Source: Cohnella silvisoli
GTDB lineage: Bacteria; Bacillota; Bacilli; Paenibacillales; Paenibacillaceae
Direction: 5' to 3'
Length of the DNA: 64,000 nucleotides
NCBI RefSeq assembly: GCF_021190915.1
Contig: NZ_JAIOAP010000002.1
Location: 186,001-250,000 of the forward strand
Shown here: one piece after another, positions 25,767-34,769 of the stretch
Layout: the number at the start of each line of letters is the position of its first letter
Position numbering within the stretch: the stretch's first letter is position 1
Program-made: the position numbers and the translations under genes
Notes under the pieces: generated by a model
The model's input: only the letters and a program-made list of their open reading frames with translations
Told to the model about the DNA's origin: nothing
Databases searched by the model: none

Positions 25767-28700
25767 TTATTGCTTGATTTTCCGCCATTGCTCTTGCAAA
25801 TCCGTCAATAATCGTTCTTCCCCGGGCTCACTTAACGATTGGCTCATGCTGAGAGCAAATGCAGCGAGCTGTTCCGACCAGACGAGGGAAGCAGAACGGA
25901 TCTTATCCAGAAGTGCTGTCTCCGTTGTCTCTTCCCACTGTTGCTGCAATGTCGCCAGCTCGCTGTCCATCTCCCGGAACAGCATGCCGTTAAGCTCTTC
26001 CCTAAGCGCCGTCGCTCCTTCTTTCTCGAAGAAATGTTTCGGAGAGCGGAACGCGCTCCAAAGCTGCTTAGAATCGAAGCGAGGTCCGTTTGCGAACATT
26101 TCAGGCAAGGGCAGCTCCACGACAACTCGTTCGGTTGGCTCCGGCGTAAACCCTTCGCGCTCCATCTCGGACAAGCCGGATAAGGATTGAAGAGCTTTCT
26201 CCGCCATCTGGTAGATCGTGCCTTCCAAGCGCAAGCCGGCAGCGCGAAGCTCCTGTAGCAAATCCTCGCTGAGCGAGCGTTTTAGATCTTCTCCGCAAGC
26301 TTGCAGCAATTTTTTCAGATCGCGACCGTCGTCTTGCAGCACGGATGGATGAAATGCAGCTTGAAAATGGTCCTTGAATCTGAATTTAAGCCTTTGACGC
26401 AAATGATAGAGCTGCTCGCCGATTTCCTGATGGAGAGGTTGCAAAGCCGCTGCAGGCGCATTCTCGGCGCTTTCGGCTCTCCACCGTTGCGCTTGCTCGC
26501 TCAGCCTCCGGGCTTTCGCATCTCTTGTTGCCGCATCCGCGTTAGCCGATTGCAGCCAGCTGTCGAGCAGCTTGTCGACCCGATCTAATTCCTTATGAGC
26601 GGCTGCTAGCGCGAGTCCCCCGAGCTCTTCTTCGGAGAAGGAACGAAAACGATTCTCGAACTCGGCAATGCCGGACGCCTGAAGCGATTCAGAGCTGTGT
26701 CTGAGCTTCGCCTCAAGACCAAGCAGGCTAGATACCGCGAACAGCCTTGGCTTTCGGATGCCGTGCTTGAGCAATTGCGCGCCAACGTGTTCCCGGACCG
26801 ATTCCAATTCGGCATCGGAGGCAGCGAGATCGGCGGCGTTAATGACGAAAAACATTTTATCCAGCTCGAATACGTCCTTCACGCTTCCTAGCTGATTCAA
26901 AAACTCCCGATCGGCTTCCGTAAACGCGTGATTGTAATAGGTCACGAACAGGACGGCGTCGGCGTTCTTAATATATTGGAAAGCAACGCCCGTATGGCGG
27001 GCATTGATGGAGTCGGCTCCCGGCGTATCCACGAGCACGGCACCGCTGCGGGTAATCGGGGAATCAACGAACAAATCGATTTCCGCGACAAAACAAGAGG
27101 CTTGTTCCTCTGCAGCGAATCGGCGGTACTCCTCTTCCCCCACCGTCAACCGTTTTCCCAGCATAGCCCCGTATTCGTTCCACCCTTTCGCTGCCGCCGT
27201 CAGGAAAGCGAGATGCGGCCTTCCGCGCGGATGCAGATCATTTGCGGATATGGGATTCTTAAGCGATAGCAGCAGCGAAATGTCCGATCCGGCTTCCGCC
27301 ATTGACTCCTTGCTGACGCCGATGCGTTTAAGAGAATGACGGATATCATCCGCAAAATCGCTCGGCGATTTCATCGTTACGAATGCGGTACCGTCAACTT
27401 GATCTCCGGAAGGCGCAACGATCCGGTTAATCGTTGCCGTTGTCGGGTTGGGAGATACCGGCAATACGGGCTTGCCAACGAGTGCGTTGGCGAAGGAGGA
27501 TTTACCCGCGCTGAACGCTCCGAATAACGCGATCGTAAAGCTTCTTTTCTTGAAACGCTCCGCTTTCGCTTGCAAGCTCTCCGCCACGGTCCGCAATGCC
27601 GGTACCTTCGACAATAGAGCTGCAGAACGCTCCAGCATGTCTGCAGCCCCTCGAGGAGCGCCAAGGAGGTGCGGCTGCTCTTCGCTTGACGGGATCGTTT
27701 GCTGGGATAACTTCTCTAAGGATTGTTCCGATAAGGCTTGTTGCTGTTGATGTCGTTGTTGCAATAATGCTTCTGCCGAAATGTTATTGATCTGATTCTC
27801 GGTTAAATTTTCGGCGGAAGGGAGTTCGAATCCGGAATGATTGGTTTTGGGGAGCAGCGAGAGCAGCCTTTGCTCTTCGGCTTGCTCTTCCTCTTCAAGC
27901 TTCGCAATTGCCTTTGCAGCTTCGTCCTTCTTCGATAGCTCTGCTAACTGTGCTTGCAGAGCTTCGGCCTGCCCTTCAAGCTCAGGCTGACTTCTTTGTT
28001 GAAGCTCGTCTATCCAATGGAGCGCAGACTTACGGTACAAAGACTTCAGCTCCGCGCTAATCTCGGTCGAATAGTTTAACGTCGCCTGGCCGTCGGCACC
28101 GGCACCTGGTTTAACTAGCTTCTGCAGCCAATCCGCTGTTACCGGCTTAAATGCGGCAGTCATAGACAATTCCAACTGCTCGTCATCCCACCCGGTTTCT
28201 TCGGCTTCTTCGCGAAGCAGCTCCTTCAGATGACCGGTCACATGCGTGGACACTTGCCGGTTAAAGTCGTCCGCGAGCCGTTCGAGCCGTGCCATTCTCT
28301 CCGCTTCCGTCTTAGACGCACTAGCTAACCAGCCCACCTTGAAGCTCGTCTGAAGCGCCGCCAATACTGCGCTCGCTTTATCACGTGTTTCCGCGGGCGT
28401 CAGATTGGCATTTTGCAGCAATTTGTCCAGATCCGATCTTACGCGTTGCCTGCGCTTGTCGCCGGCCGATTGGACGTCGGAAAGACTTTGTTCTAATGAG
28501 CTTCTCAAGGATGCCCGTTGATCGGCTTCACCGTTCTCGCCAAGCTTATTAATAAGCAACTCTCTTTGCTCTTGATTCCGGGCATGCAAAGTATCGCGAT
28601 ATTGCTCGGCCAGGTGAATGGCGGAACGCTCCGCGCTTCTTAGCATTAAAGGTGCAGCTAACGGTTGAAGTGCTCGGAACAGATGAATCAATGACTCCCA

Positions 28701-29477
28701 CTGGGATAACGGGTGGTTCGGATCCCTGAGAGATAAAAAAAGGGTTCCCGCAGGTTGGATATCCCAATTGCCCAAAGCTTGCGCAAGGCTTTCCCGGAAA
28801 GCCGTAAAAGCGATCTGGTCCTCACGGTGCTTATCGATTTGGTTTACGATAAGATAGGTCGGCTTGCCCCATCTCGCCATGCTGCGCAGAAAACGGAAGT
28901 TCACCTCGGATTGCACGTGGTTATAATCCGTAACGTAGAAGACGACGTCCGCTAGATGAAGCGCGGATTCCGTAGCCGCTCGGTGGGCACCGTCGGTTGA
29001 ATCGACGCCGGGCGTATCTACGATGGCCATCCGATCTCCGAGCAGCGGAATGGGATAGGACACTTGGATCGAAGTGACGCCTTCTCCGTCGACCGCAAAC
29101 TCATGAAGCTGTTCGACCGGAATATGGCGGGCCGGATGGATCGTTCCGTTGGAATCTCGGAAAATCGTTACCGCCGAAGGCTCTCCATTAATGATGGTCA
29201 CCACGTTGGCGCTGGTCGGGATCGGAGATGCCGGCAGCAGCGTTGTCCCGCATATCGCATTCACCAAGGTCGATTTACCCGCCGAGAAATGACCGCAGAA
29301 CGCGACTGTCAAGCGGCCTGTAGCGAGCTTGTCGTACAGCTCCCGGAGTTTCTCGGATTGGATGACGTCTCCCTGATCGGAAGCTCTGGCGGACATCTGT
29401 TCAAGAGAAAATCTGAAATCGGAAATATCGGATGATAGCTGGGCAAGGTTTGGATCAATTGTGTTAATTTGACTCAC
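25767..29477 (-). CDS. Tandem dynamin-like GTPase (DynA/YpbR type)
   Basis: A 1236-residue bacterial dynamin made of two fused dynamin units, like Bacillus subtilis DynA (about 1190 residues), which tethers and fuses membranes and helps resist membrane damage and phage lysis. Unit 1 has G1 GHFSAGKST (62-70), G3 DTPGVDST and G4 NQID. Unit 2 has G1 GAFSAGKSS (about 645-655), G3 DTPGADS and G4-like NAAD. Long coiled-coil stalk regions rich in Gln, Glu and Leu follow each GTPase. There is no membrane helix, so it should bind lipid peripherally. It starts with GTG, which overlaps the stop of nth by 4 bases (GTGA), so the two are translationally coupled. Confidence 0.93.
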   Translation of the reverse strand: MSQINTIDPNLAQLSSDISDFRFSLEQMSARASDQGDVIQSEKLRELYDKLATGRLTVAFCGHFSAGKSTLVNAICGTTLLPASPIPTSANVVTIINGEPSAVTIFRDSNGTIHPARHIPVEQLHEFAVDGEGVTSIQVSYPIPLLGDRMAIVDTPGVDSTDGAHRAATESALHLADVVFYVTDYNHVQSEVNFRFLRSMARWGKPTYLIVNQIDKHREDQIAFTAFRESLAQALGNWDIQPAGTLFLSLRDPNHPLSQWESLIHLFRALQPLAAPLMLRSAERSAIHLAEQYRDTLHARNQEQRELLINKLGENGEADQRASLRSSLEQSLSDVQSAGDKRRQRVRSDLDKLLQNANLTPAETRDKASAVLAALQTSFKVGWLASASKTEAERMARLERLADDFNRQVSTHVTGHLKELLREEAEETGWDDEQLELSMTAAFKPVTADWLQKLVKPGAGADGQATLNYSTEISAELKSLYRKSALHWIDELQQRSQPELEGQAEALQAQLAELSKKDEAAKAIAKLEEEEQAEEQRLLSLLPKTNHSGFELPSAENLTENQINNISAEALLQQRHQQQQALSEQSLEKLSQQTIPSSEEQPHLLGAPRGAADMLERSAALLSKVPALRTVAESLQAKAERFKKRSFTIALFGAFSAGKSSFANALVGKPVLPVSPNPTTATINRIVAPSGDQVDGTAFVTMKSPSDFADDIRHSLKRIGVSKESMAEAGSDISLLLSLKNPISANDLHPRGRPHLAFLTAAAKGWNEYGAMLGKRLTVGEEEYRRFAAEEQASCFVAEIDLFVDSPITRSGAVLVDTPGADSINARHTGVAFQYIKNADAVLFVTYYNHAFTEADREFLNQLGSVKDVFELDKMFFVINAADLAASDAELESVREHVGAQLLKHGIRKPRLFAVSSLLGLEAKLRHSSESLQASGIAEFENRFRSFSEEELGGLALAAAHKELDRVDKLLDSWLQSANADAATRDAKARRLSEQAQRWRAESAENAPAAALQPLHQEIGEQLYHLRQRLKFRFKDHFQAAFHPSVLQDDGRDLKKLLQACGEDLKRSLSEDLLQELRAAGLRLEGTIYQMAEKALQSLSGLSEMEREGFTPEPTERVVVELPLPEMFANGPRFDSKQLWSAFRSPKHFFEKEGATALREELNGMLFREMDSELATLQQQWEETTETALLDKIRSASLVWSEQLAAFALSMSQSLSEPGEERLLTDLQEQWRKIKQ

Positions 29478-30142
29478 GAGGTAACGCTCCTTTTCTTCAA
29501 TGCCGCTTTCATGCGGGTTTTGCCTTCTTTACAATGCTCCAGTAACGGACATACCTCGCACTTGGGATTTTGCGCTTTGCAATGATATCGCCCGAAAAAA
29601 ATAAGCCGATGGTGCGTCATCGTCCACTCTTCCCGCGGAACTTTGCGCATCAGCTTCTTTTCGACTTCTAGAACGGAATCGTCGGCTTTCGCTATGCCAA
29701 GTCTCTTGGATACGCGTTCCACATGGGTGTCAACGGCAATCGCAGGCACGTCGAAAGCGTTGGATACGACGACGTTCGCCGTCTTTCGTCCGACTCCGGG
29801 CAGCTCCGTCAACTGCTCGTGTTCGCGAGGTATTTCTCCGCCATACTTATCGATGATCATTCGGCACAGCTTCTGAATGTTCGCCGCTTTGTTGCGAAAT
29901 AGTCCGATTCGGCGAATGTCATTTTCCAGTTCTTCCTGCGGTACGTTTAAATAGTCCTGCGGCGTGCGATATTTATCGAATAAAGAAGCCGTTACCTTAT
30001 TGACGGTTTCATCCGTGCATTGCGCGGACAGCAGGACGGCTATAGTTAGTTCAAATGGGTTGCGGTGGTTCAGCTCGCATCTGGCGTCGGGAAACATCTC
30101 GGCCATCGTGTCGAGGACGTGTCTTATCGTGGCAGCGTTCAT
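29474..30142 (-). CDS. nth: Endonuclease III (DNA glycosylase/AP lyase)
   Basis: A 222-residue base-excision repair enzyme that removes oxidised pyrimidines and nicks the abasic site. It contains the helix-hairpin-helix LPGVGRKTANVV with the catalytic Lys, then the catalytic Asp in AVDTHVERVSKRLG, and a C-terminal 4Fe-4S site with cysteines spaced C-X6-C-X2-C-X5-C (CKAQNPKCEVCPLLEHC). AAGGAGATCCC precedes the ATG. In B. subtilis nth follows dnaD; here it instead leads the dynamin gene, while dnaD lies at 54557. Confidence 0.96.
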   Translation of the reverse strand: MNAATIRHVLDTMAEMFPDARCELNHRNPFELTIAVLLSAQCTDETVNKVTASLFDKYRTPQDYLNVPQEELENDIRRIGLFRNKAANIQKLCRMIIDKYGGEIPREHEQLTELPGVGRKTANVVVSNAFDVPAIAVDTHVERVSKRLGIAKADDSVLEVEKKLMRKVPREEWTMTHHRLIFFGRYHCKAQNPKCEVCPLLEHCKEGKTRMKAALKKRSVTS

Positions 30143-30265
30143 GGGATCTCCTTCTTAAAAAGAAATTCATAACAAGTTTACCGGAAGAATGGTTTTGCGG
30201 CAACAAGGGGCGTTTGAGGGGGAGTTCTAAGTGCCGGTAGAGTGAATTGAAAAGTTAGCAGGGAC

Positions 30266-30379
30266 GAGGGTATCTCCTTCCAGCCGCATCCTGTCCGCCC
30301 ATTGCCTTGATGAGATTATAAGGTGGCAATGGGCTCCCAGAGGCGGACGTAAACTCTTACAGGAGATACCCTCTTACCC
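30266..30379. repeat. Hairpin-forming repeat, copy 1
   Basis: An outer perfect 13-base inverted repeat (GAGGGTATCTCCT at 30266-30278, AGGAGATACCCTC at 30361-30373) encloses two inner stems: GTCCGCC (30293) with GGCGGAC (30342), and CCATTGCC (30299) with GGCAATGG (30325). The segment 30299-30379 recurs with few changes at 48137-48216. It has no open frame. It could be a structured RNA or a palindromic mobile repeat. Confidence 0.75.
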
Positions 30380-30657
30380 TCTTTTTCTTTTCTATTCCCT
30401 CCATTTAAACGAACGTCCCACCTCGCTTTCGCGTGCGGTAAAACATAACAAAATCGAGATTTACAGTTTAACCTTGTCCTATCCGATTAAACATCCCATA
30501 ACAAACACAAATCCCATACTCGCTTCTACTCGTTAATTTCGAGCTACAACGCCTTGTCAAGTTCCTACATTAGTCTCCATCGATATAAACGAGCAAACAA
30601 CTACCCTTCCATGCTCTCAGTAACTAAATACCTCTATTTGCCAACGTGCTTTGTACA

Positions 30658-31042
30658 TCAGCGCGATTTGTTCAGCCGGTAACACCCATCAAATCGCTTC
30701 AAATCACGAAAGATGACCACACGGTGACGTTTCACCGAACGACACTGTGGCGTGCCCAGTTGACAGGTCAGAACCCGGAGGGCAGATGAATCATGGACGA
30801 CTTGGCGGCGTAGCGAGCGCGGCTTTTCTAGATGAATATTGTCACGAAGTCTTATGACAAAGGATTGTCCCTCTGTTTTGTAACGATCCAAACGTTCTAT
30901 TTTGCCGTAAGCCCGATCCATGACCATAATAAAGAAATTTTCGAGCCCTATCCTCATAACCAATCGTTTGGACAACGAGCGCGACTTCTTCAGGCGTTAA
31001 TACGGATTGAAGGATAGATGGAACCGTGATAGACTTTTTCAT
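30658..31042 (-). pseudogene. IS4-family transposase remnant
   Basis: Two frames on the minus strand give pieces of one IS4-type DDE transposase. The first begins MKKSITVPSILQSVLTPEEV at 31042, with the usual N-terminus. The second reads VMDRAYGKIERLD, then EGQSFVIRLRDNIH, the region around the second catalytic Asp and beyond. Most of the middle is deleted and the frame shifts near 30960. The C-terminal catalytic Glu region is missing. A short fragment of the same gene lies at 31838, beyond the vanZ-like gene. Confidence 0.75.
30849..30870. repeat. 22-base direct repeat, left copy
   Basis: GTCTTATGACAAAGGATTGTCC, identical to 31838-31859. On the minus strand it encodes the GQSFVIR part of the IS4-type transposase. 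The two copies flank the vanZ-like gene. Confidence 0.85.
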
Positions 31043-31224
31043 GGAGTTGTCACCTTTCGGTTGATTTGTAGGGGTACAAACGATTTTACCGAGTTGACGA
31101 CTCTTTTTCTACCATTTAGTGGTTAATCGACAGGCCTGGTAGAATGGTTTTACACGTTAGGTCGGCTTATAGTCAAAGCCGTTACGAATTTATAAACTGA
31201 ACGTCAGAGAATAGGCGGGAAGAA

Positions 31225-31791
31225 ATGAAAAATGGAAGTATTATGAATAAACAAGAGAGAATTGAAACAGTCTTTTTATATGGAGTTTTCATTTGTTACC
31301 TACTTTTTTTATTTAAATTATTGTTCTTATCAAGAGTTTCACTTTTGGATTTGTTAAATAATCAAAGGACTTTAGATAGGTCAATCAATCTCATTCCTTT
31401 TAATAGTATAAAGGAATATATATTTAGCAACTCTGCCACTATAAAAAATTTCGCTTTTGCTAATGTGGTTGGCAATATAGTTATCTTTATTCCTCTTGGC
31501 ACATATTTGTCATTATTCAAAAACGATAAAAGAGTAATAACCAATCTGCAATTTATATTCATAGTGAGTTTATTTATTGAAATCATTCAGGGGCTTTTAG
31601 GCGTTGGAGCATCAGACATTGATGACATAATTTTAAATTGTTTGGGTGGATTAGTTGGTATTTTAGGGTATAAGTTTTTATTGTTTATATTACGAGATGA
31701 GAAAAAAGTACGTACTGCAATCACAATACTATCAGCAATAGGATTACTTGTTTTATTATATTTATTATTTGTGGTGAGATTGCGCCTCTGA
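31225..31791 (+). CDS. VanZ-family membrane protein
   Basis: A 188-residue protein with four or five membrane helices. The VanZ signature is clear: NVVGNIVIFIPLGTYLSLF, then IEIIQGLLGVGASDIDDIIL and NCLGGLVGILGYKF. VanZ is known for low-level teicoplanin resistance, but most family members have no known role. Two starts are possible: ATG at 31225, or ATG at 31243 (MNKQERIETV) with GGAAG in front. The gene is far richer in A and T than its neighbours, is alone, and lies between two fragments of a broken transposase, so it was probably brought in from elsewhere. Confidence 0.88.
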   Translation: MKNGSIMNKQERIETVFLYGVFICYLLFLFKLLFLSRVSLLDLLNNQRTLDRSINLIPFNSIKEYIFSNSATIKNFAFANVVGNIVIFIPLGTYLSLFKNDKRVITNLQFIFIVSLFIEIIQGLLGVGASDIDDIILNCLGGLVGILGYKFLLFILRDEKKVRTAITILSAIGLLVLLYLLFVVRLRL

Positions 31792-31837
31792 ATATCTTTA
31801 TTGCATATGCAAGATGATACCCTACATAAAAGGAACG

Positions 31838-31859
31838 GTCTTATGACAAAGGATTGTCC
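31838..31859. repeat. 22-base direct repeat, right copy
   Basis: Identical to 30849-30870. The minus strand reads DGQSFVIR here, so it is a second fragment of an IS4-type transposase rather than a target-site duplication. Confidence 0.85.
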
Positions 31860-31943
31860 ATCTGCTAATATTCTTACTTTAATCGATAAAGGAAAGAGGG
31901 GATACATCCCCGCAAAAACCATAATCGATAGAAACAGTAAAGA

Positions 31944-31973
31944 AGCTGCCCATATGTCACTTATGGGACAGCT
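31944..31973 (-). terminator. Terminator of the SLH-protein gene
   Basis: AGCTGTCCCATA pairs with TATGGGCAGCT (one mismatch) around a short loop, followed on the minus strand by TCTTTACTGTTTC. It sits 32 bases after the stop. Confidence 0.7.
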
Positions 31974-32004
31974 CCGTTCGTGTAGGATTACTTTTACTTG
32001 TCGA

Positions 32005-34707
32005 TTACTTAGCGATTTCGACTACTTTGCCGCGGAGGACGTACAACGTAATGGCGTCGTCATTCTGCAAGTTCGTTAGGTTAATCGCAGTCGTTCCTTT
32101 GTGGATGTATACGTTTGAGCTCAAAGAGTAATAATTATTCGTTTCTCCCAGCGTCTCGATCTTCACATACAATAGCTGAGCCGAGTTGTCGTAACGCCAG
32201 AATATTTTGCTTAACGCAGGAATAATCGTAATGACCACGCGATCGTTCTCATCATTGCGGATTTCGACGCGATCGTCGGACTTTACGGATGACAGCGAAC
32301 CTAGAACGGTACCGTCACGAACAACGAGCGGAGTAGCGCCAACCGCTTTCGTTTCGACCGCTCCCGACGAGGTGACGATATCGAGCGAAGCACTTGCCGT
32401 ATTGACGGATGATACTTTACCGAATGTAGTAGAGACTGCCTTAACCTTGGTAGGCGAATTTCCTTGGAATGTGACATTAATGATGATGCCCGCGCTGAGC
32501 GCATTCAAGGTAATCGTCGAGCCGTTTTCATTTTGCAGGCTTATAGACGGGGCAATTGTCCACTCTTCAAAAACTCCGTCGGCGCGTTTGGCGCGAAGCT
32601 TGTTAGTGGCCGTATCTACGGATGCGACTTCGAATTGGGCGTTTTTCTGTACGAGTATGGAAGCCGCCTGATCTTGGTTTGCACTCAAGATTACGGTTAC
32701 TACATTCCCGACCAGGATGTCGGAATAGGTTTTGCCGGTCTGTCCATAGATTTCAACAGACGGATTATTGTAAGTAATCGGAATGGTGTTCGTTGCGTCC
32801 AAAGCTAATTTGAGCGTTTTGGTAGTTACATTGTTCTCGGTAACCGTACCCGAGTATTTGGAAACGATGGAGATGACAAACGCGTTCTCGCCGCTATAGC
32901 CAACGTTTAACTTTTTGCCAGTTGCCGTGATGAGCGGAAGCGCCGCTTCCGGCGTCAACTTGGCACCATTCAAGTCGTATCGAACGTTACTGCCAAGGAA
33001 GAGGTTGCGTGCTTTTCCCGTGGCATCAATTAGGGAAAGGGTTTTAGTACCCGCAACGTAACCCGCAACTATTGCACCATTCAGCATTTGAACCGAACGG
33101 GCTGTAACCGTAATTAGAGTTACGTTCTCGTTCTCGTCAAGCGATAAAGTAACGGCATCGTCCTTGTAGAGATCATCGAAAGTAGCGTCGGGTAGCCCGG
33201 TGATGCTCACTTTCGTATTATCTAAAAAGTAAGCGACTTTGGGTTTATTGTCTTGTTTATACAGAATCGTTTTTTCCGTTTTACTGATCGACATGAACAA
33301 TCCGGTCACTGACGGCTTTTCTGTCTTGGTAATAACGATGCTCGACACCGAACCCGTTTTAACCTCATAGGAGATCGTATCGCCAACCTTCAATTGGTCA
33401 AGCGCCAGGTTAGCTCCGTTTTGTTTGATTGTTGCATTGGCAGCCACAATGAAACTATCCGTCTTGCCGGTAACCGAGTCTTTGACCTGAAGGGACCGAG
33501 TTGCCGTGTCCCACGCAGCCACAGCGCCGCTTCCGGTCTTATTGATTACGGATTGTTTGACCGATACGGCCACGATCTTCCCATCCGCCCTTACGGTGTC
33601 CACGGTCAGCTTGACATCTACGTTTACGGGGAGATTAGCCAATGTGATCGTTTGACCATTCGTGTCCGTAATCGAAGGAAGATGCGCCGGGTCGTAGGTA
33701 AATGTCTTGTATTCATCATCAATTAGCACGGTTAATCTATTCTTCGATTCTGAAACGAGCGTTAAAGTACCTTCGTAAGTTTTTACTTTAGGCGTATCGC
33801 TCGTTTGTTCGACATAGAGAATGCTGCCATCGCTTTTGTTGATCAGATTAACTTCGCCAAATAGTCTTAAGTTAGCCAATGACGACACTTTTTCGGAATC
33901 AAATCGATAGATGGATGATGTCGGAGTAAACGTATAATCCTTCATGACACCGTCCGAGTGGAGCAAAGTGAGCTTATCTGCCGTAATAGCCAACAGAACT
34001 CCGGATACTTGACCAGAGTAAGCCACGGGAAGGTTGACTTCCGCACGGCTGAACAATGTAGAGGCCGTGGCGCGTGTTACTACGCTCTGCGGCTCGAATT
34101 TCTTATCCGTAACGCCTTTCATAAGTCCAGAAGATATTGCTACGTTCACATATCCTCTTAGTTTGGCATCGATTTGTGAGTCATCGCTAAAGGAAGTAGC
34201 TTGCGAGGCCGATTGCTTGGCATCGGCGTCTTTACCGATCGCACGAACGAGAAGTCGCGTCATCCATTCCCGCGTAGCCGGGCTGCTCCCCCATTGCTTG
34301 CCCGTTTCTTTGTTGGCGAGCGCTACTTCCTCGTCTACGACCAACAATTTCTTCTTAAGCGCTAAATTCAAATAATGCTTGTAATCATTCTTGATAACAA
34401 GCACGGAAGGAATAACGATAACGTCGGTAGGGCTGGCTTCAGTGTCGATGCCCATAAACCGGAGGGCGATAATGACCGCTTCCTGTCGGCTAACGGAGTT
34501 GTTCGGATTAAACTTCCCATCCGTTCCTCCTTTCAAAATTCCTTGCAGAGCCAGCTTATTTATATGCTTCTCTGCCCAATGTCCCGCAACGACGTCACTG
34601 AATCGCGTTGATGCGGCGGACACGGATGTGGTTGTCCATGATACCCCCGTCCAAATAAGTGATACTGCCATCATTCCGGAAATCCATTTCGATAAACGCG
34701 TCTTCAT
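32005..34707 (-). CDS. SLH-domain cell-surface protein
   Basis: A 900-residue exported protein anchored to secondary wall polymer. The start MKTRLSK (34705-34707) gives a signal peptide of about 30 residues ending SVSAAS. Three S-layer homology modules follow within about residues 35-220 (FSDVVAGHWAEKHINKLALQ, GGTDGKFNPNNSVSRQEAVI, and GVTDKKFEPQSVVTRA in the last). The rest is a series of beta-rich repeats with Thr/Val/Lys-rich strands that look like small extracellular beta barrels, with no enzyme motif. An N-terminal SLH position suits a surface scaffold. It is 62 bases downstream of the secreted amidase and may be co-transcribed with it. Confidence 0.88.
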   Translation of the reverse strand: MKTRLSKWISGMMAVSLIWTGVSWTTTSVSAASTRFSDVVAGHWAEKHINKLALQGILKGGTDGKFNPNNSVSRQEAVIIALRFMGIDTEASPTDVIVIPSVLVIKNDYKHYLNLALKKKLLVVDEEVALANKETGKQWGSSPATREWMTRLLVRAIGKDADAKQSASQATSFSDDSQIDAKLRGYVNVAISSGLMKGVTDKKFEPQSVVTRATASTLFSRAEVNLPVAYSGQVSGVLLAITADKLTLLHSDGVMKDYTFTPTSSIYRFDSEKVSSLANLRLFGEVNLINKSDGSILYVEQTSDTPKVKTYEGTLTLVSESKNRLTVLIDDEYKTFTYDPAHLPSITDTNGQTITLANLPVNVDVKLTVDTVRADGKIVAVSVKQSVINKTGSGAVAAWDTATRSLQVKDSVTGKTDSFIVAANATIKQNGANLALDQLKVGDTISYEVKTGSVSSIVITKTEKPSVTGLFMSISKTEKTILYKQDNKPKVAYFLDNTKVSITGLPDATFDDLYKDDAVTLSLDENENVTLITVTARSVQMLNGAIVAGYVAGTKTLSLIDATGKARNLFLGSNVRYDLNGAKLTPEAALPLITATGKKLNVGYSGENAFVISIVSKYSGTVTENNVTTKTLKLALDATNTIPITYNNPSVEIYGQTGKTYSDILVGNVVTVILSANQDQAASILVQKNAQFEVASVDTATNKLRAKRADGVFEEWTIAPSISLQNENGSTITLNALSAGIIINVTFQGNSPTKVKAVSTTFGKVSSVNTASASLDIVTSSGAVETKAVGATPLVVRDGTVLGSLSSVKSDDRVEIRNDENDRVVITIIPALSKIFWRYDNSAQLLYVKIETLGETNNYYSLSSNVYIHKGTTAINLTNLQNDDAITLYVLRGKVVEIAK

Positions 34708-34742
34708 CGCCGCACTGTCCCCTCTCCCTAAATACACACATA

Positions 34743-34764
34743 CCGGCCCCCCAGAGAGGGCCGG
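34743..34764 (-). terminator. GC-rich hairpin between amidase and SLH genes
   Basis: CCGGCCC (34743-34749) pairs with GGGCCGG (34758-34764). No T-run follows on the minus strand, so it may weaken readthrough or protect mRNA ends rather than stop transcription. Confidence 0.4.
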
Positions 34765-34769
34765 ATTTC

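Noticed and set aside
25767-29477. Dynamin gene as part of an anti-phage defence island
   Set aside because: The neighbours are repair and transport genes; there is no nuclease, toxin or other defence partner, and DynA-type genes are core in Bacillota.
30849-31859. 22-base repeat as target-site duplication around vanZ
   Set aside because: It encodes part of the transposase on both sides and is too long for an IS4-type duplication, so it is a remnant of coding sequence.
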